Assembly: GCA_963277665.1 (NCBI GenBank)
Contig: OY728128.1
Location: 1,869,312,988 to 1,869,376,987, forward strand
Direction: 5' to 3'
Source of the DNA: Viscum album
Lineage: Eukaryota; Streptophyta; Magnoliopsida; Santalales; Viscaceae
Length of the DNA: 64,000 bases
Both the position numbers and the translations under genes were made by a program. The notes under the pieces are model-generated. The model was given only the letters and a program-made list of their open reading frames with translations. It had not been told where the DNA came from and did no database searches. Position 1 is the stretch's first letter, and every line of letters begins with the position of its first letter. Shown in pieces: positions 22,510 through 35,690 of the stretch.

Positions 22510-25365
22510 TGGTGTATTTTAATATTAGCTCCAATTCCTTCCACTATATATTTTTTTACTTTTTTATTCCTTCAACATCTTCCATAATGCCTAAATTTTT
22601 AAAAAATCCCTCTAAATATATTACTATATAAAATTTCTTAAGGAAATGGAAACAAAAGAAAGGGGTGATCTCAAACACCTAATAAGAAATAAAATAATCA
22701 CTATTTTATTATTTTTTAGATTGTAAAAATATGATAATAAATTATAATTGAAGAAATATATTATTAAGAACAACATAGAACAATAATAGTTGTATACAAT
22801 TCATGATATAAAGACATGTAATCCGAAATGAACAAATATATACCATGAAAAAATAGTGCATGATCATGAGATAATAAACAAGATTCATTTAGTATAGTCA
22901 TTGAAATATGGAATCATTATGTAACATGAAAAATAATAATAAAGAACGTTGTCACAAAAATAAGAATAGATTATCCTTATAAGAACCCAATATTTGACTA
23001 TATTTATTTCCTTCAAATCATTCTAATATGTTCAATATCTTTCTCCATGCACATCACCAAATGAAAATGAACCATGAAATTTTTATTAATATTAATATAA
23101 CCATTTTAATGTAGCCATAAAATTGGAAGGTATAAATAGGGGTAACCATAGTATAAAATATTTATAATTAGAAAAAATCATGGTAATGCACTGATAAAAT
23201 GCAATTAGAATATAAAATAACTAACAAAATAATTTCATGTAAAAAAATTAGTTTTTTATGGAATATATTTTATTATATTATGGTACAATAATTAAATATA
23301 TTGGTAGTCTATGAACTGAAAAAAATTTAATAATCATCCTATATTTACTATCAGATAAGTTGTAAATTTATATTATGCTTAGAATATACATTTAAAAAAA
23401 ATTCTTTTATGCATTTTATATGCTTATATTGAATTTAAGTTTTATCATATCGGGAAATTGAATTAGATAAAATGATTTTTATATTTTTAATTATAATTAT
23501 TAAAATTTGGGTTAATTTCATTTTTTTGAAATATAATAATCAACCTATGTTAAAAAATAAATATCCTGGTAAAATAATAAATTTTAAAATAAATATTATT
23601 TTAGAAACATTGAATAATTTTTTTGTAAACAAATAAAATTGATCTCTTTTAAAAAATTAATCATATAAGATGTTTAAATATACATTAAAATAAATTAACA
23701 CTCAATTAATTGGAAATTAATTTTTGATATTATTATGAACAATTAAAAATTAAAATGTTATTTTTAATAAAAATTATTTTTCAATATATTACATGTTTCA
23801 GTTTAAAAGTTATTTTTGTCATAATTTGGAATTGAATTAAATTAAAAAGATTCCAAATTGGGATTTATTATGTTAAAAGTTTTTAATAATGGCAATATTA
23901 TATTTTTAGAAATACAATATTTACCATGGATAATTTTTAATCAATATTAATATGTGTTAAAATGGGAAATCTAATGTGGCACAAATTTTAATATATCAAT
24001 ATGATAATCAGACCTTATAAAAAACATTTGTTAGGATTGGAAGTTATAACTTCATGTACTATAAATATTTACCTACTTGAATCACCTAACCCTCAGGTAA
24101 TGAAATCCATACTTAGTACCTTCCATTTATTTACAAGCATTTATTACAATTTTTCAAATATAAAATGGTATAAAATCCACCCCATTTATTCACTAATTAT
24201 AAAGATTTAGCTAAAAAAAATCTATCATAATACATCATACACTCTCAAAATTTCTTAGAATATTTAGTCTTTCCAAAATACCATTCTAATGATCCTTAAT
24301 TTATTATCCAAGGGAGCATATCCAAAGGGTGAGGTAATGTTCTCAACTAAGCTATAAAGCCTCATCCTGAATCACTGGGTTTGATCAAGAGTTCCACATG
24401 ACCTCATGTTCACCACACCATACAAAAGTGGTTTCTGGCTAGTAGAGAGTGTCTGAATTCCATCAATGGGGAGACTATACCCTTATTATCAATAAATATA
24501 GGTATAAATAATAACATATAATAACATAACAGAATAACTAAATAATGAAAAAAATAGAATGGAATCAATATCATGTCATGGAGAATAATAAACTAGGACC
24601 CTTAAAGTGGTTGGTAAAACAAGTGAATTTGTAAGACATGTATTTGAATAAAATACCACTGAATCACTTTAGATTCTATCCTAGTACTTCCTCCAATCAC
24701 CAAGATTCGTCTCTAATATCTATACTATTGGGGTATTTCCCATTATTATAAGCTATATCATGAAGGCTTTATACGAATCAAGATTCCCAAGTAGGGTGTG
24801 TGCATAAACCCATTAGTAAACCACTAGTGTGTCTTTAGTATGAGTGCATGTGTATTGGAATATATGACATAATAATAAATAAACATGAAAGAAGGAAATA
24901 TAAAATCATGAATAATGATGATGGTTTAGGCTATTTCAAAACCCACATGACCACCACCATGGTTTCAACCACATCATGGTGGCTTCAAACAAATCAGAAT
25001 AACCTAACCATTTCCCATGAAATTTTTCCAAAAGAATTGGGCTACATTAACTCACCATGAACTCCACTATGAGTTTATTAAGGTCACTATGGTTGTGAAC
25101 TAATGATTATTCCTCAAAAATTATATCCATTTCCATTCCTTGGCCCAAGCATTCCCCCCTTCCTGTTATACATAGTGGATCACCGAGGACCATGATGGAT
25201 TTCACCAAAATCATGGTGTAACCTGTTTTAAACCAAGGAGTCTACAAAATATCCAAAATATACTTAAAAAATTACAAGTCATTACCCAAGAATGGTTTAA
25301 ACCAAAAAAATAAATGATAAGAAAGAAAAAAGGATTAACATATGAGGATTTTTTGAGTATTTACA
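22510..25365 (-). repeat. 3' LTR of gypsy element H (approximate left edge)
   Basis: On the minus strand the LTR opens with TGTAAATACTC just after a purine tract. Its first 150 bp align with the starts of the F and E LTRs, sharing an ATTTTTTTGGTTTAAACCATT-like block. Inside it, about 22770-23900 is an inverted partner of 52830-53830. A GAAAGGGGTGATCTCAAA block near 22645 also occurs near the same LTR end in D (38910, 46745). The left edge is inferred from that spacing and the 2.85-kb length shared with D and F; it may be off by tens of bases. Confidence 0.5.
22770..23900 (-). repeat. inverted partner of 52830-53830
   Basis: Read on the minus strand, this AT-rich segment aligns with 52830-53830 on the plus strand. 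Shared anchors are an AAATGAGTGTTA-TTTAATTTTAATGTA-like block and a TTACCCCTATTTATACCT...GGCTACATTAAAATGGTTATATTAAT-like block (23085-23150 with 53470-53525). It is probably the same LTR family in opposite orientation. Confidence 0.65.
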
Positions 25366-25380
25366 ATATCCCCCTCTAGA
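25366..25380 (-). promoter_or_regulatory. polypurine tract of element H
   Basis: On the minus strand TCTAGAGGGGGATAT leads directly into TGTAAATAC. The layout is the same as in D and E. Confidence 0.65.
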
Positions 25381-26159
25381 AATTATCATCCTTGAGAATA
25401 ATGTATAGTAGCCCTATTTGAAAAACATAGGACACTAAGCTCATTCATAAAACATCCACTCCCATATTTCATCCAAGATTTATCCATACTTCCACAAGAT
25501 TTAAATTAGTGGCACTATGTTTCCCCTCAATACCTCGTCACCTCAATCTATAATCTACACCAAGTGATATGAAAAATATGCTTCAGGATCTGAATTAACA
25601 TTCTTATAGTAGATTACATGCTTAGAATTGGGAATGTACCTCTAAAGTTGAGAAATTAGGAACACATCATGCATTCATAAATAATATAGATATATTTCTA
25701 ATCAGTAATCCACTACTTTGATATATTTAGAGAAATACAATAGTCCCACAAATAATAGATAAATATTTCCTTGATTTTGTAAATTATGATTCCCCAAATG
25801 AGGTGACACCATAAAAAAACCAAGTCACCAATGGAGAACTCTATAAATCATGCGATCTAGTGGATATATGAATGTTTCCTAATCTTAGTGGTAAAAAACT
25901 ACTTCCTAAATAAGTAAACCATCTCAAGGGTCTCCTGCACCATAATCATACCAAAAACAATTTCCTCACTAATATCATATGTTATGATCTAGAATCATTG
26001 GGCTTTGAACCACATCATATGATTCCATAGGTCTTCGGTAATACCATGGGTTCTTTTTGAAGACCCTAATGGTTATTACCAATTAGTTTCCCTTATGAAA
26101 CTAATAAAGGTTCCTATAGGATAACTTATGTTAATTTAGTGTGCTTTGTCCTCTTTAAG
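25381..26159 (-). pseudogene. integrase C-terminal part of gypsy element H
   Basis: On the minus strand, 26000-25690 reads Gln-Glu-Thr-Leu-Glu-Met (the QETTEKV segment), Ile-Gly-Asp-Leu-Val-Phe-Leu (the VGDxVFL motif) and further pieces of the KGKLSPRYxGPFEI block of Ty3/gypsy chromovirus integrase. Several stops interrupt it. Downstream, towards 25380, decayed sequence leads to the polypurine tract. The upstream (N-terminal) part of integrase is cut off at 26159, where the F LTR starts. Confidence 0.6.
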
Positions 26160-29028
26160 TGTGACACTCACAAATGCGAATTTCTTACTTCTAATTTTTT
26201 GGTTGATTTAACCATTAGGATAGAGGTGAATCAAGGTTGAAATTACATGTTTTCAATTCCTTTATAGGGATTAATAGGTATGAACACAGTTAGAGAAGCT
26301 GTATCACAGAAACCATGTGTTAGGTACCATTATAGTAGAGGAAATCACACAATTTGGGAAACTGTGTAAAACAACCATGAAACATGTGAGGTTTTAAAGT
26401 AATGTTTATCACACATTCTATCCATGGTTTGATAAACCATATGAGGAAATCATACAACCTTATTGAGATGTTTTTTTATTTCAACCCCATTTTAATTAGG
26501 GATTTCTCCCTTGGATTTCCCATTCTTTCTCCTTATATTTGAGAACCACCCAAGAAGATATCACATACTCCCATCCTCATCCAGGTTGATTTGGAGTCAA
26601 TTCTTAGTGTTTCTCTATCTGGATCATAAGTCTATAGAACCAATTTTCTTATTCCATTGTTTTCTTTGTATTTCTCTAATTATCTCCAACACCAATTACC
26701 TTAGTGGGATGTTTTTTATTGTTAGTGTTGTCTTAAATTGGGCATTTTAGTTTATTAAGGTTGTGATCTATCCCTTAAATCCTATTATAGTGATTTTCAT
26801 TGAAGGAATCAAATTTTCACTAGTTTTGGTTTCTTTTCCATTAAATTTTCATTTGATAATGAGTTACTTCATTTAAATTTTTTTTAAAAGTATTATTGAA
26901 CTAAAATAGTGTTGTGTATGATACCTAGTTTTGTGTAATCAATAGTTTTCCATGTTTTTATGAATTTCACATTGGTAAAATTTGGTAAAAATAATATTAG
27001 AATGGTACTTTGATTTTATGTGTTGTGTTTTACACATTAAAAATGTTTGATAAAAATACATTAGCATTTTCCATGATAAAAGTTATTGTCTCATTGTGTT
27101 TTGAACAAATTAGAATTTATAAATTGATATTATTTTGTGTAAAAATGGGTTTCCTTATTTTAATATGTTCACATGTTTTAAAAATAATATTATATATTTA
27201 TAAAGGACTTTAAATTGATTTAGAAAAGTGTGTTTTAATTAATAATAAGAAATCCCTTTTTTTAAAAATGTTATGTGATTCATCTATTTTTTTTATATTC
27301 GATGAATAATTTAATTTATTTATCATGTTGATTATTTTTATTTTTTATTCTCGTGTGATATTTATTATAGGTTTCATATGGATTTCAAATGGGTTTAAAA
27401 AGTGATTTCCAAAACATGTGATGTTTATAAATAAAAAGAAGGCCCTATATTCTCTTCATGTTATAAAATTTGTTTGGATATTGTTGGCAACCTATTTGAT
27501 CCTATAAACTATAACTGCTAATGCTTCAGAGCATGTGCCTAATTATATGAATTGGGAATAATTTTATATGTTTTGGTTGGGGATATTTTTCAAAGTTAGT
27601 GTGTTAGAGGTGAAATATTTATTTTATGTATATGTCCTTTACCATAGGGTGGTGTTCTTTTCACATGGTTCTGTTAGCTTGATGGTAATCATCTTTTTTT
27701 ATCCTTTCCACGAGAAAATTATTTTAATTAGTGGGATGTTTAGGGATATTTCCATACTAGTTATATTTGATACCCTAGAAAGTAATCCCTAGTTGAATAT
27801 TATTCCTATCTAGGGGATGTGTCTTTAATGAGGCTAGTGTGACAAAGATTCTAGGGATGCGTTGATTTAACAATAACCCATCAATAGTTGGTTCCCCCAT
27901 TTCACATTGATAAACTTGAAACAATAGTTACTAGCGTGTTTCTTTATGGTTTCTTCATTATGTTGTGCTTATTTATCATTGATGAAATATAAGTTTCTGT
28001 TTGGTATGTTCTTACTTTATCTCTTTATCAGTAGGAATTATGCGGGTGAGAGACACCTTGTATAATTATTTTCATTTGTTTATACATTTTTATTGATTTT
28101 AATTTTCTTAGGTTTTTCCATGAATATATTATTGTGGGGTGTGTGTGTTAAAATTTTTAAGAAGTAAAGAGAGAATTTTGATTGAAAATTAACATATTGA
28201 AACATGTTCCTTTGAAAATGTATTTTAACCCATTTGTGGGATTGATTTCATTTGAGGATCCTTTTTTAAAAAAGTGTAACTTTTTCTTATAAAATGTAAC
28301 TAGCTTTAAAAAAAGATAAATGGTTGGTTTTTGAAATGATATTACCTTGTTAAGTACTCTTTGAGGAATGTTTTATAAATGGGGGTGGGTTATAAAATTT
28401 TATGCATTATATTCTATTTTATTTTAATTTTTTTAAATAAAATGAAAACATATTTTTATATTCTTTACTTACAAACAAGAATTATTTTTTTCTACATAAA
28501 TAAAATTTGAATGGTGTCTTGGTGGTATCCTACTAGCCTTTGGCTTAGGCCCTATATATGAACATTATTGGTTATGATTTTTTCATGTTTTCTACAGATT
28601 CTCATGTTATGACTTGTGGGTTGTAAATTCATCACTCTCTATTGGTATGCAACTATTGTTTTCATTATGGTAGTGGATTTAGATTCATATAGATATATAA
28701 GTGTTTTCACCCATTTTAGTTGGGCTAGTATAATTTGGGCATTGTAAGGGAATCATTGGCCACCTGTTTTGTTTCATTTTAGTTTTTTTCCATTTTTTGG
28801 AAATGTAAAATCTTTTTATAGAAATGAATTCATTTATATATTTTTTGTAAATCCTTTCAGTTATTGGAGGGTTTTCTATGTTTTTTTTGTCTTATTTCCT
28901 TTTTTAATACCCGATATTAAAATAGAAATCCAATTTAAGGATTCCTATTTTTAGCTATTATATGGAAATTTTTTTATCTTGGATTAAAGGAGGGTGAAAT
29001 CATTCCCACAAGGTTTATTATGATACCC
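26160..29028 (+). repeat. 5' LTR of gypsy element F
   Basis: 2869 bp. The start (TGTGACACTCAC) aligns with the F 3' LTR start at 52447 and, more loosely, with E (minus strand from 62196). Shared landmarks are paired ACCATG.../GGGAAACTGTG segments (26310-26420; 52580-52680), a CCACCCAAGAAGAT...CCCATCCTC block (26545-26580) with its partner in E (61790-61735), and the terminal ATCATTCCCAC...TATGATACC (29000-29028) that ends E's LTR at 60128. Open stretches at 26511-26750, 27010-27213, 27568-27792 and 28769-28954 fall inside it and look like chance frames in T-rich LTR DNA. Confidence 0.65.
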
Positions 29029-31160
29029 TGGTGCTTATTGAATAACCTTTTTGATGTTTTGTTTTTAAAAAATTTTGTATTTATTGAAAACTAATATTTT
29101 GTACAAGAATGTTTTTAGAAAACATGTGAATGTTTTTGAATATTCAAACCCAACCATAAAGGGGGAGAAATATTTTGTTTCGAAGTTAGTTTTTTTGGAT
29201 ACAAACTGAGGAGCACAAGATGTATTTGTAGTTATAAAGATGATGCAGTTGATCAGACACATCATCGATCTCAGATCCATCAACATGAATTTGAGGAGTT
29301 ATAAGACTCAATGTTGGTATAATGGTCAGGAGTTTCTAATTGAAATAAAGTTAGAATTTTCTAAAGAGGTTGAATAAAGACAGTGATTTCAAGAGTTTTT
29401 AAAGTTCTTTAAATTTATAACCTTAATTCAGACGATGCTTTTATGATAATGGAGTTATCAGAAATCATGAACATTCTAATGATAAAATATATTGAAAGGA
29501 TAAAGTAGTCATAAAGATTTTATTAGTTCCTAAAAAATAAGACAATCTTTTTAAAGGATCTATGACATCGATAAGTCATCATAATATGAAGTGAATTTTT
29601 ATGAAAGGATCATCATTACCAAAAAGTGTAAAAATGAGGAAGTTTAATGGTTTTTTAGATATGCTGAGTGAATTCACCATCAGATCTAGAACAGACATAG
29701 ATCCATTGGATTTATTGATTAATAAAACAATTATAAAAAATTTGGTCAACCATTTTAATCATGTCACATTCTTAGGTTTTAATTGGGTCAAGAATGAAAT
29801 AAAAAAAGTGTTGTTTGTTTCACGAGTGGGTAAAGAATCATCAGATAAGAAGTACTTCTGATTCATTAGACTATAACTAAAATTGATCCACTAGAGTGAT
29901 AAAAATACTGATTCTAACGACACTTGATGAAACTGATAAGTCATCTGACATAGGTTGATGATATTGTTAATAATTGAAGAAAATGTAAAATGCTGTGAAG
30001 CAATTTTAAGCATATTGTCAATAAGGTTTAAACCTAATGCTGAAGTGTTTCAAAGTAGTATTGATATCATTATAATTGGTGATGATGTTTATAGAAAAAG
30101 AAAATTGAAAAAAGTATAACAATGTTGCAACAATGTTTAAGGACCAAAGGTTTTAAAGTTTCATGTATTTTAGTTGATATAGAACATAGTAATTAGAATT
30201 CATTAGTTTGTTATCAATTAATACCACCCAATGTAATGATAAGTCTATAGTCTTATATATGTTTTCATAATAATGAGGAAAATCAAACTGAAGAATGTTT
30301 AGATAGTTTGAAGTGAGTTGAAGACTCATTAAGATTCAAGATTGTTCCAGAAGAGTTGAAGTGGTCAAACATGAAGTTCAAATATGAGTGAATTTAATAG
30401 GTTTTTGAATTTGAGTAAACAGGGAATGTTTTTAAGATTCCCTTTATTTCCATTCTGGGATTCTTATAAATAGATACACTATACATTTTTAACTTTCACC
30501 ATTTTTATGTGTGTAAAAAGTAGAGTGCTTCAGATTTCAAGTCAAAGTGGTTTTTCTGGACAAAGATTTCATTATAATATTAGAAAATTTAATGTTTTGT
30601 TACTGTGGTGAGAAAGATCGGATAGAGAAAGATTGGATTGAGCAGTTGAGAAGTGTCTCAGAAATAATGTTTGAGAAAAGGGTTTAACATAATGAGTCCA
30701 TCGTAATGATTCAATCACACTGAAGCAATTGGACCCAGGGTCACTAGACTGAGTTTCTATACATAGTTTTGTGGATCAATTTTTTTTGTGATCTTTTCTT
30801 TTTTGGTCAATTATTTGTAAGAAAACTTTGTAAACTAATAAGAGTTAGTGCAATGTTTCCTACGAGGTGATAAAAGTAATCTAATGGGATTCAACACAAG
30901 TTGTACTCAATTATTAATAATTGTGAATTTTTATAGACCCATATGAGTGACCATAACAAGGATATAAGTTCTCACACTGAGTCCAAACATTGAAAATATC
31001 ATTTTATTTACTTTATTTTCTATTTTTTCATGAATGAGTATTTACTAAAATATTTTAAGGTTATAAAAATTTACAGTTTGAAGGGGTTATGTTTTTAAAT
31101 TATTTAAACTTATAAAAAGTGAAAAACTAATTCAACCCCCTCTAGATTTTTATTTGATCC
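29029..31160 (+). repeat. 5' LTR of copia element C
   Basis: Collinear with 36768-38708 plus 49369-49567; summed lengths agree (2132 and 2140 bp). Landmarks: AAAGGGGGAGAA (29158-29169; 36894-36905), ATCTATGACA-CGATAAGTCATCATAAT (29560-29586; 37302-37328), the TATA region, and the CCCCCTCTA run shortly before the end (31135-31144; 49541-49550). The left edge abuts the F LTR and is uncertain by about 20 bp. Open stretches at 29065-29286 and 29601-29861 are LTR sequence. Confidence 0.72.
30475..30483 (+). promoter_or_regulatory. TATA box of the C 5' LTR
   Basis: TATAAATAG, aligned with TATATAAATA at 38203-38212 in the 3' LTR; downstream ATGTG-ATAAAAAGT is also shared. Confidence 0.55.
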
Positions 31161-31162
31161 TT

Positions 31163-31174
31163 TGGAAATTAAAG
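31163..31174 (+). promoter_or_regulatory. degenerate primer-binding site of element C
   Basis: TGGAAATTAAAG starts three bases after the LTR end. It keeps TGG and a spaced match to the initiator-Met complement TGGTATCAGAG. Confidence 0.35.
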
Positions 31175-31199
31175 TGTTATTAGAAAAAATGTTTCATTA

Positions 31200-32100
31200 T
31201 TGAATCTTTATTGTAGATAATATCAATTTTTTAAATAGTATAGAGATTAATTTATTTTATGAAAAAAATTATTATGGTCAGAAAAATAGGATGATTCCAT
31301 ATAACCAATATCTTATCCAAGAAGTTTTCGATGCTATTATAGTTGGGTTTCCACCTATTAAGAAATATTCTCAGATGAATTTTATAAATATGATAAATAT
31401 TTAAGTTTATGGAAAATATTGTAATGATATAATTATGTCTTTATTATAAAATGTTTTTATGAAGGTGATGGGTCTCAAAAACATTAAAGGGTATGTGGGA
31501 CTAGTTTGAATGTATTTTCAAATGGAATAATAATATGATGGATGAAAAGATACATATATGTCATAGTTAGTTTTAAGATATAAGAATGATAGATAAAGAA
31601 ACTATTGATGAATACTTCACCTGAGTAAATTATTTTTTTGAAACATCAAAAGATTTTGAGAAGTTTTAGAAAATTATAAAATTTTGAAGAAACCCATGAG
31701 AAACATTCTATACATGTTTGATTCTAAAATTTCCTCTTTAGAAGACAAATATGAATTATCTCTTGATCAGTCGAATAAAATTATTTTTTCTTATGAAATG
31801 AGAAAGGATTCAATATTCAGAAATAAGATGAAAGATAAAAAATAATTTGAGGCTATGATAAAGATAAAAATTCAAGATGTGGAAGATACTGATCCTTTTG
31901 ATTATAAGGACAAAAAGGATGATGTTTTGAATGATAAAATCATGTCCATTATCTCTAAAATCTATCATATATAAAGAATAAAATAAGTAGGTAAACTAAA
32001 TCTTACATGTTTTGAGTGTGGTGGAATTAGGAATTTTTTTATGAATTTACCTAAGAAGAAAGATGAATAATATCAAGATAATTTTTATTAAAAACTGTGA
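31200..32100 (+). pseudogene. gag remnant of element C
   Basis: Decayed copia gag. Near 31480-31510 a Trp-Asp segment fits the WDxL motif, and 31590-31620 fits the 'I..YF..V' helix. The nucleocapsid knuckle at 32008-32052 reads Cys-Phe-Glu-Cys-Gly-Gly-Ile then Asn and Leu where His and Cys belong, so only the first two zinc ligands remain. Numerous stops. Confidence 0.65.
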
Positions 32101-33300
32101 TGAAAGAAGATGAATAAAATTTATAAAGAAGAAACGTCATCTAACAAATCTAAGAAGAAGTTTAATAGGGACAATATAATTATGTTTATTAATAAAGATG
32201 AATTAGATTCAAATGAAAAAAATTCTTTAGAAGTTGAATATTTAAAAAAGGTTTGAACTTTCATTATAAAATTTGAGAAAATTAAAGAATCTTTAAATAG
32301 TGAATAAGAAGGTCAAGAATCTTACAACAAGTGTGATCTTAGAGAAGAATTTTTTTTCATGTCTTGTGAAAAATAGATATCTAAATAAATAAATAAGAAT
32401 GATAAATAAATATGGAGGAAAATTTATTATAGGTGAAAAAGATGTTGTCAAGAAATAAGAAAAATACATAAAAGAGATATGAAGTTAAAAATATAGAATT
32501 GATGAACATGTAAAGATGGTTGAAGATCTCAGTAAAAAGTTGGAATCTAAGGAAGAGGAATTTAAAAAATCTCAATAAAAAAGTATTGAGTATGAAAGTG
32601 ACTTGATGAATATGAATGAAAACTTAAACAATGCTTTGGAAGTAAAATTTTATACTTCTAAAGTATTTAAAAAATGTTATTTCAATAATTATGTAAAATC
32701 CTCAGCCTCTAAAAATAACATTTCATATAATTTTTATAAAATTTTAGGTGATAAGAAAATTTATAGGATAGTGTGGGTGGAGAAAGGATGTGAGAAACCT
32801 ATCACATCTACAAATGTTGAAAACTCTCTCAGAAGGAAAGGTAGCCCATGATTAGATAATGTTAGAATATAAATATGTTCACATCATTAAAAAAGTTTTT
32901 ATAGTGAAATTTCTTACTTCAATTGAAATTTTTTATGGTTTTTTATTGTGTTGTGGAATCAATGCGCTCATATATTATAATTTTTGGCAGAACATATCTC
33001 TTCCCAGAAGAAGGATTGAATAGAAAGAATAAAATAGTGAAACAATAATGAGTAACTTTCCTAACCCAGATGAAGTTAGAAAAGAAACATATCAATATGT
33101 GAGAAAATTTCTGATAAAAATTTAATTTTAATGTCTTGAAGAAGTTTGTGGATTATGTGATTAGTCTTGTCATCATGGAGGAGATATATAATAGTCCTTC
33201 TAGAACAAGTTCCTTATTATAGAAATGAAAAGTATGTTGGAAAGAATACCATTAAGGAAATATCATTTGTTGTTGAGATAGCTTTGAAAGAAAGTAAAAA
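32101..33300 (+). pseudogene. gag-protease linker of element C
   Basis: Lys/Glu/Asn-rich frames including open stretches at 32603-32851 (Met-Met-Asn-Met-Asn-Glu...) and a heptad-like region at 32480-32640. This is the usual place of the copia Lys-rich linker; no independent gene is indicated. Confidence 0.45.
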
Positions 33301-33660
33301 AGAATAAACCATGAATACTTGATAGTGATTATTACTCACACATGGGATGTGATTTGAGAATCGCAAAACATGTTGAAAATAATGAATGAGGCTCTATTAC
33401 CTTTGGGATTGAAAGTTCTTTAAAAATTAGAGGAATCAGAATGGATGAGATTGAAGAAGAAAATTTGAAATATAAAGAATTTTTATTTGTTGATGTACTA
33501 AAACACAAATTACATAGTGGGATTCTACATTGTGGTGATGGAAAAGAAGTGATTTTTAGGAAAGACTATTGTACCACCAGAAGTGTGAAAGATGGAAAAG
33601 ATATTACAAAAGTAGAAAGAACCCAAAGAAATATTTTTTAGATTAGAGAACATAACTACT
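33301..33660 (+). pseudogene. protease of element C
   Basis: A stop codon at the place of Trp is followed by Ile-Leu-Asp-Ser-Asp and, five residues on, His-Met-Gly (33312-33345). This matches the copia WxLDSGxxxHMTG active site with Gly replaced by Asp. The frame downstream (33441-33641) covers the rest of the domain and the start of the integrase linker. Confidence 0.6.
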
Positions 33661-34340
33661 CATGTTATTCAAGTATTTAGAATGAGAATAAGTTTTGGAA
33701 CAGAAGACTTGGTGACCTTGGGCATAAAAGTATAAAAAAACGCTCTAAATTTGATACTCTACGAAACTTACTAGAATTGAAAATAAGAGAATATGTTTTT
33801 TGTGAACTTTTTAGAAAGAGAATATGACTACTAAAAGTAATAAGAAAGTTGAGATTCATTATACTAGACCTCTTGAACTTTTTTATTCTGATATATGTTG
33901 GTTGATGAGACCTCAATCCAAAAAAAGTTATTTTTACTATATCACATTCATTGATGATTTCACTCAAATGACTAACATCATGTTTCTAAAGAATAAGTCT
34001 GAGGTTATTGAAATTATCAAATTCTTTATAATAGATGTTGAGAATGAAAGGGGGTTCACATAAATAAGTTGAGAATGAAAAATGATACAAAATTCACATG
34101 AAATAATTTTGAGACTTATATGAGGAATCATAAAATCAAATATTAGTATAGTTCTCTATATACCACATAAAAATATGGAGTAGGAAAAAGGAAGAATATA
34201 AGTTTGGTGGAACTGGGAATAATCATGTTATAAGAATACAAACTTTCAAAGTTATATTGGAGAAAAAATGTTAGAACTGTTGTACCTATTAAAAAAAGAT
34301 GTTTGTCAAGGCTAGAATCAAACAGTACTCCCTATGACAT
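33661..34340 (+). pseudogene. integrase of element C
   Basis: Arg-Arg-Leu-Gly-Asp-Leu-Gly-His (33699) is the first zinc half (HHCC). In 33824-34063 Pro-Leu-Glu-Leu-Phe-Tyr-Ser-Asp-Ile holds the first catalytic Asp, followed by Phe-Ile-Asp-Asp-Phe-Thr and a Leu-Lys-Asn-Lys-Ser-Glu block. The second half (34064-34200) is frameshifted. Confidence 0.78.
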
Positions 34341-34890
34341 GTGGTATAATAAAAATCATTCATTTAAATAATTCAGGGTTTTTATAATTTTATGTTTTCT
34401 TAAAATAAAAAATATATATCTTGAAAAGTTTGATGAGAAATATGAAAATGAAATATGTATGGGTTATTCACCTAATAAAAGAAGTTACAATTGTTGGGAA
34501 AACATTTAAAAATTTTGGTTGAATCATATGATGTGAAATTTATTGAAAATACAACTTCCTTAAACAAAGTAGCTGGGAATGTTTAGGAAGAAAAACTAAA
34601 AGTTTCCAATGAAAATGAAAGTGATAAAAGTAATGTGCATAAAGATTCAGATGAATCATGTGATGGAGAAAGAGAAGTTGGAATATGAGCTATGAAATTT
34701 ACTACTTTAAAAAAACATGTTGAGACTAAAAATATTCTTAGGAATCAGAAGCCTCCACTTCATTCTAAAAGAAAGCTGAGATTACGAAATCAAACTTCCC
34801 TCATTTCAAAAGTTAAACCATAATAAGTTTCCGAATATATTCTACACAAATAATGGTTAAATTATATGAATGAAGAGTTTTATGAAATTG
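34341..34890 (+). pseudogene. integrase C-terminus and linker of element C
   Basis: Asp-Lys/Lys-Phe-Asp...Gly-Tyr-Ser remnants (34420-34480) fit the FLGY/S region; then an acidic Ser/Asp/Glu-rich linker (34600-34680). Confidence 0.5.
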
Positions 34891-35690
34891 ATAAAAATGA
34901 AACATGAGAACCTATTTCTGGCCTAAAAGGTAAAAATTTTATCCCAACAAAATGGGTTTATAAGTACAATTTGAATGAACATGGATATGCTTCAAGAAAA
35001 AAATAAAGTCTTGTTAGTAAAGGATATGAACAAGTGGAAGGTGTGTATTTTAATGAAACATTTTCCCCATTATAATTTTAGAAACTATTCTAATGTTTCT
35101 AATAGTGGATACATAAAATAATTACAATGTTTTTCAAATTTATTTAAAGTCAAAATTTCTCAATGGAGAAATTAAAGAAGAAGTTTACATTGAATAACCT
35201 TAGGGAGTCTATATGATGAGGACGAAAAAATAATCTAAACTGAAGAAATATTTATATTATTGGAAATATACTCTATGTGGTTGGTATTCAGTACTTGTCA
35301 ATTTTTGAGAACTTTTATTTTTTATAAAGGAAAATTTGATGGAAACATATATGTGAATGATGTTGACTTTAGAACTCTAATTGTAATTGTTTATAAAAAT
35401 AATATAATTTTTTCTTGGGATAGATAAGATATTTTTGAATCATTTTCAATGTAAATTAAAAAGAACTTTGAGATGTCAATGTTCGGAGAACTAAAATTAT
35501 TACTTGGTTTTCAAGTTCAATAAAAAAAGAAAATTAAATTTTCCTATCTCAATAAAATTATTCTAGTGAATTATTAATTTTTTTTTGGAATTGTATAATC
35601 CAATGAAGTTTCTACTTCTATGTAATTAGGGATGAAGATGAGTAAAGATAAGTCTAGAAAAATCATGAATCAAAAATTCTTTCAGAAGAT
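34891..35690 (+). pseudogene. reverse transcriptase of element C
   Basis: Lys-Trp-Val-Tyr-Lys-Tyr-Asn-Leu-Asn-Glu (about 34952), Leu-Val-Ser-Lys-Gly-Tyr-Glu-Gln (35010) and Glu-Thr-Phe-Ser-Pro (35057) follow copia RT. The YVDD box at 35392-35403 reads Tyr-Lys-Asn-Asn, so both catalytic Asp are gone. Lys-Phe-Glu-Met and Leu-Leu-Gly-Phe-Gln-Val blocks follow near 35466 and 35500. Confidence 0.78.

Noticed and set aside
26511..28954. Phe/Leu-rich plus-strand frames that look like membrane proteins
   Set aside because: They arise from T-rich LTR DNA of element F; no conserved start, no family match, unrelated frames follow one another.
33677..33967. 96-residue minus-strand frame
   Set aside because: Antisense of the integrase zinc and core region of element C.
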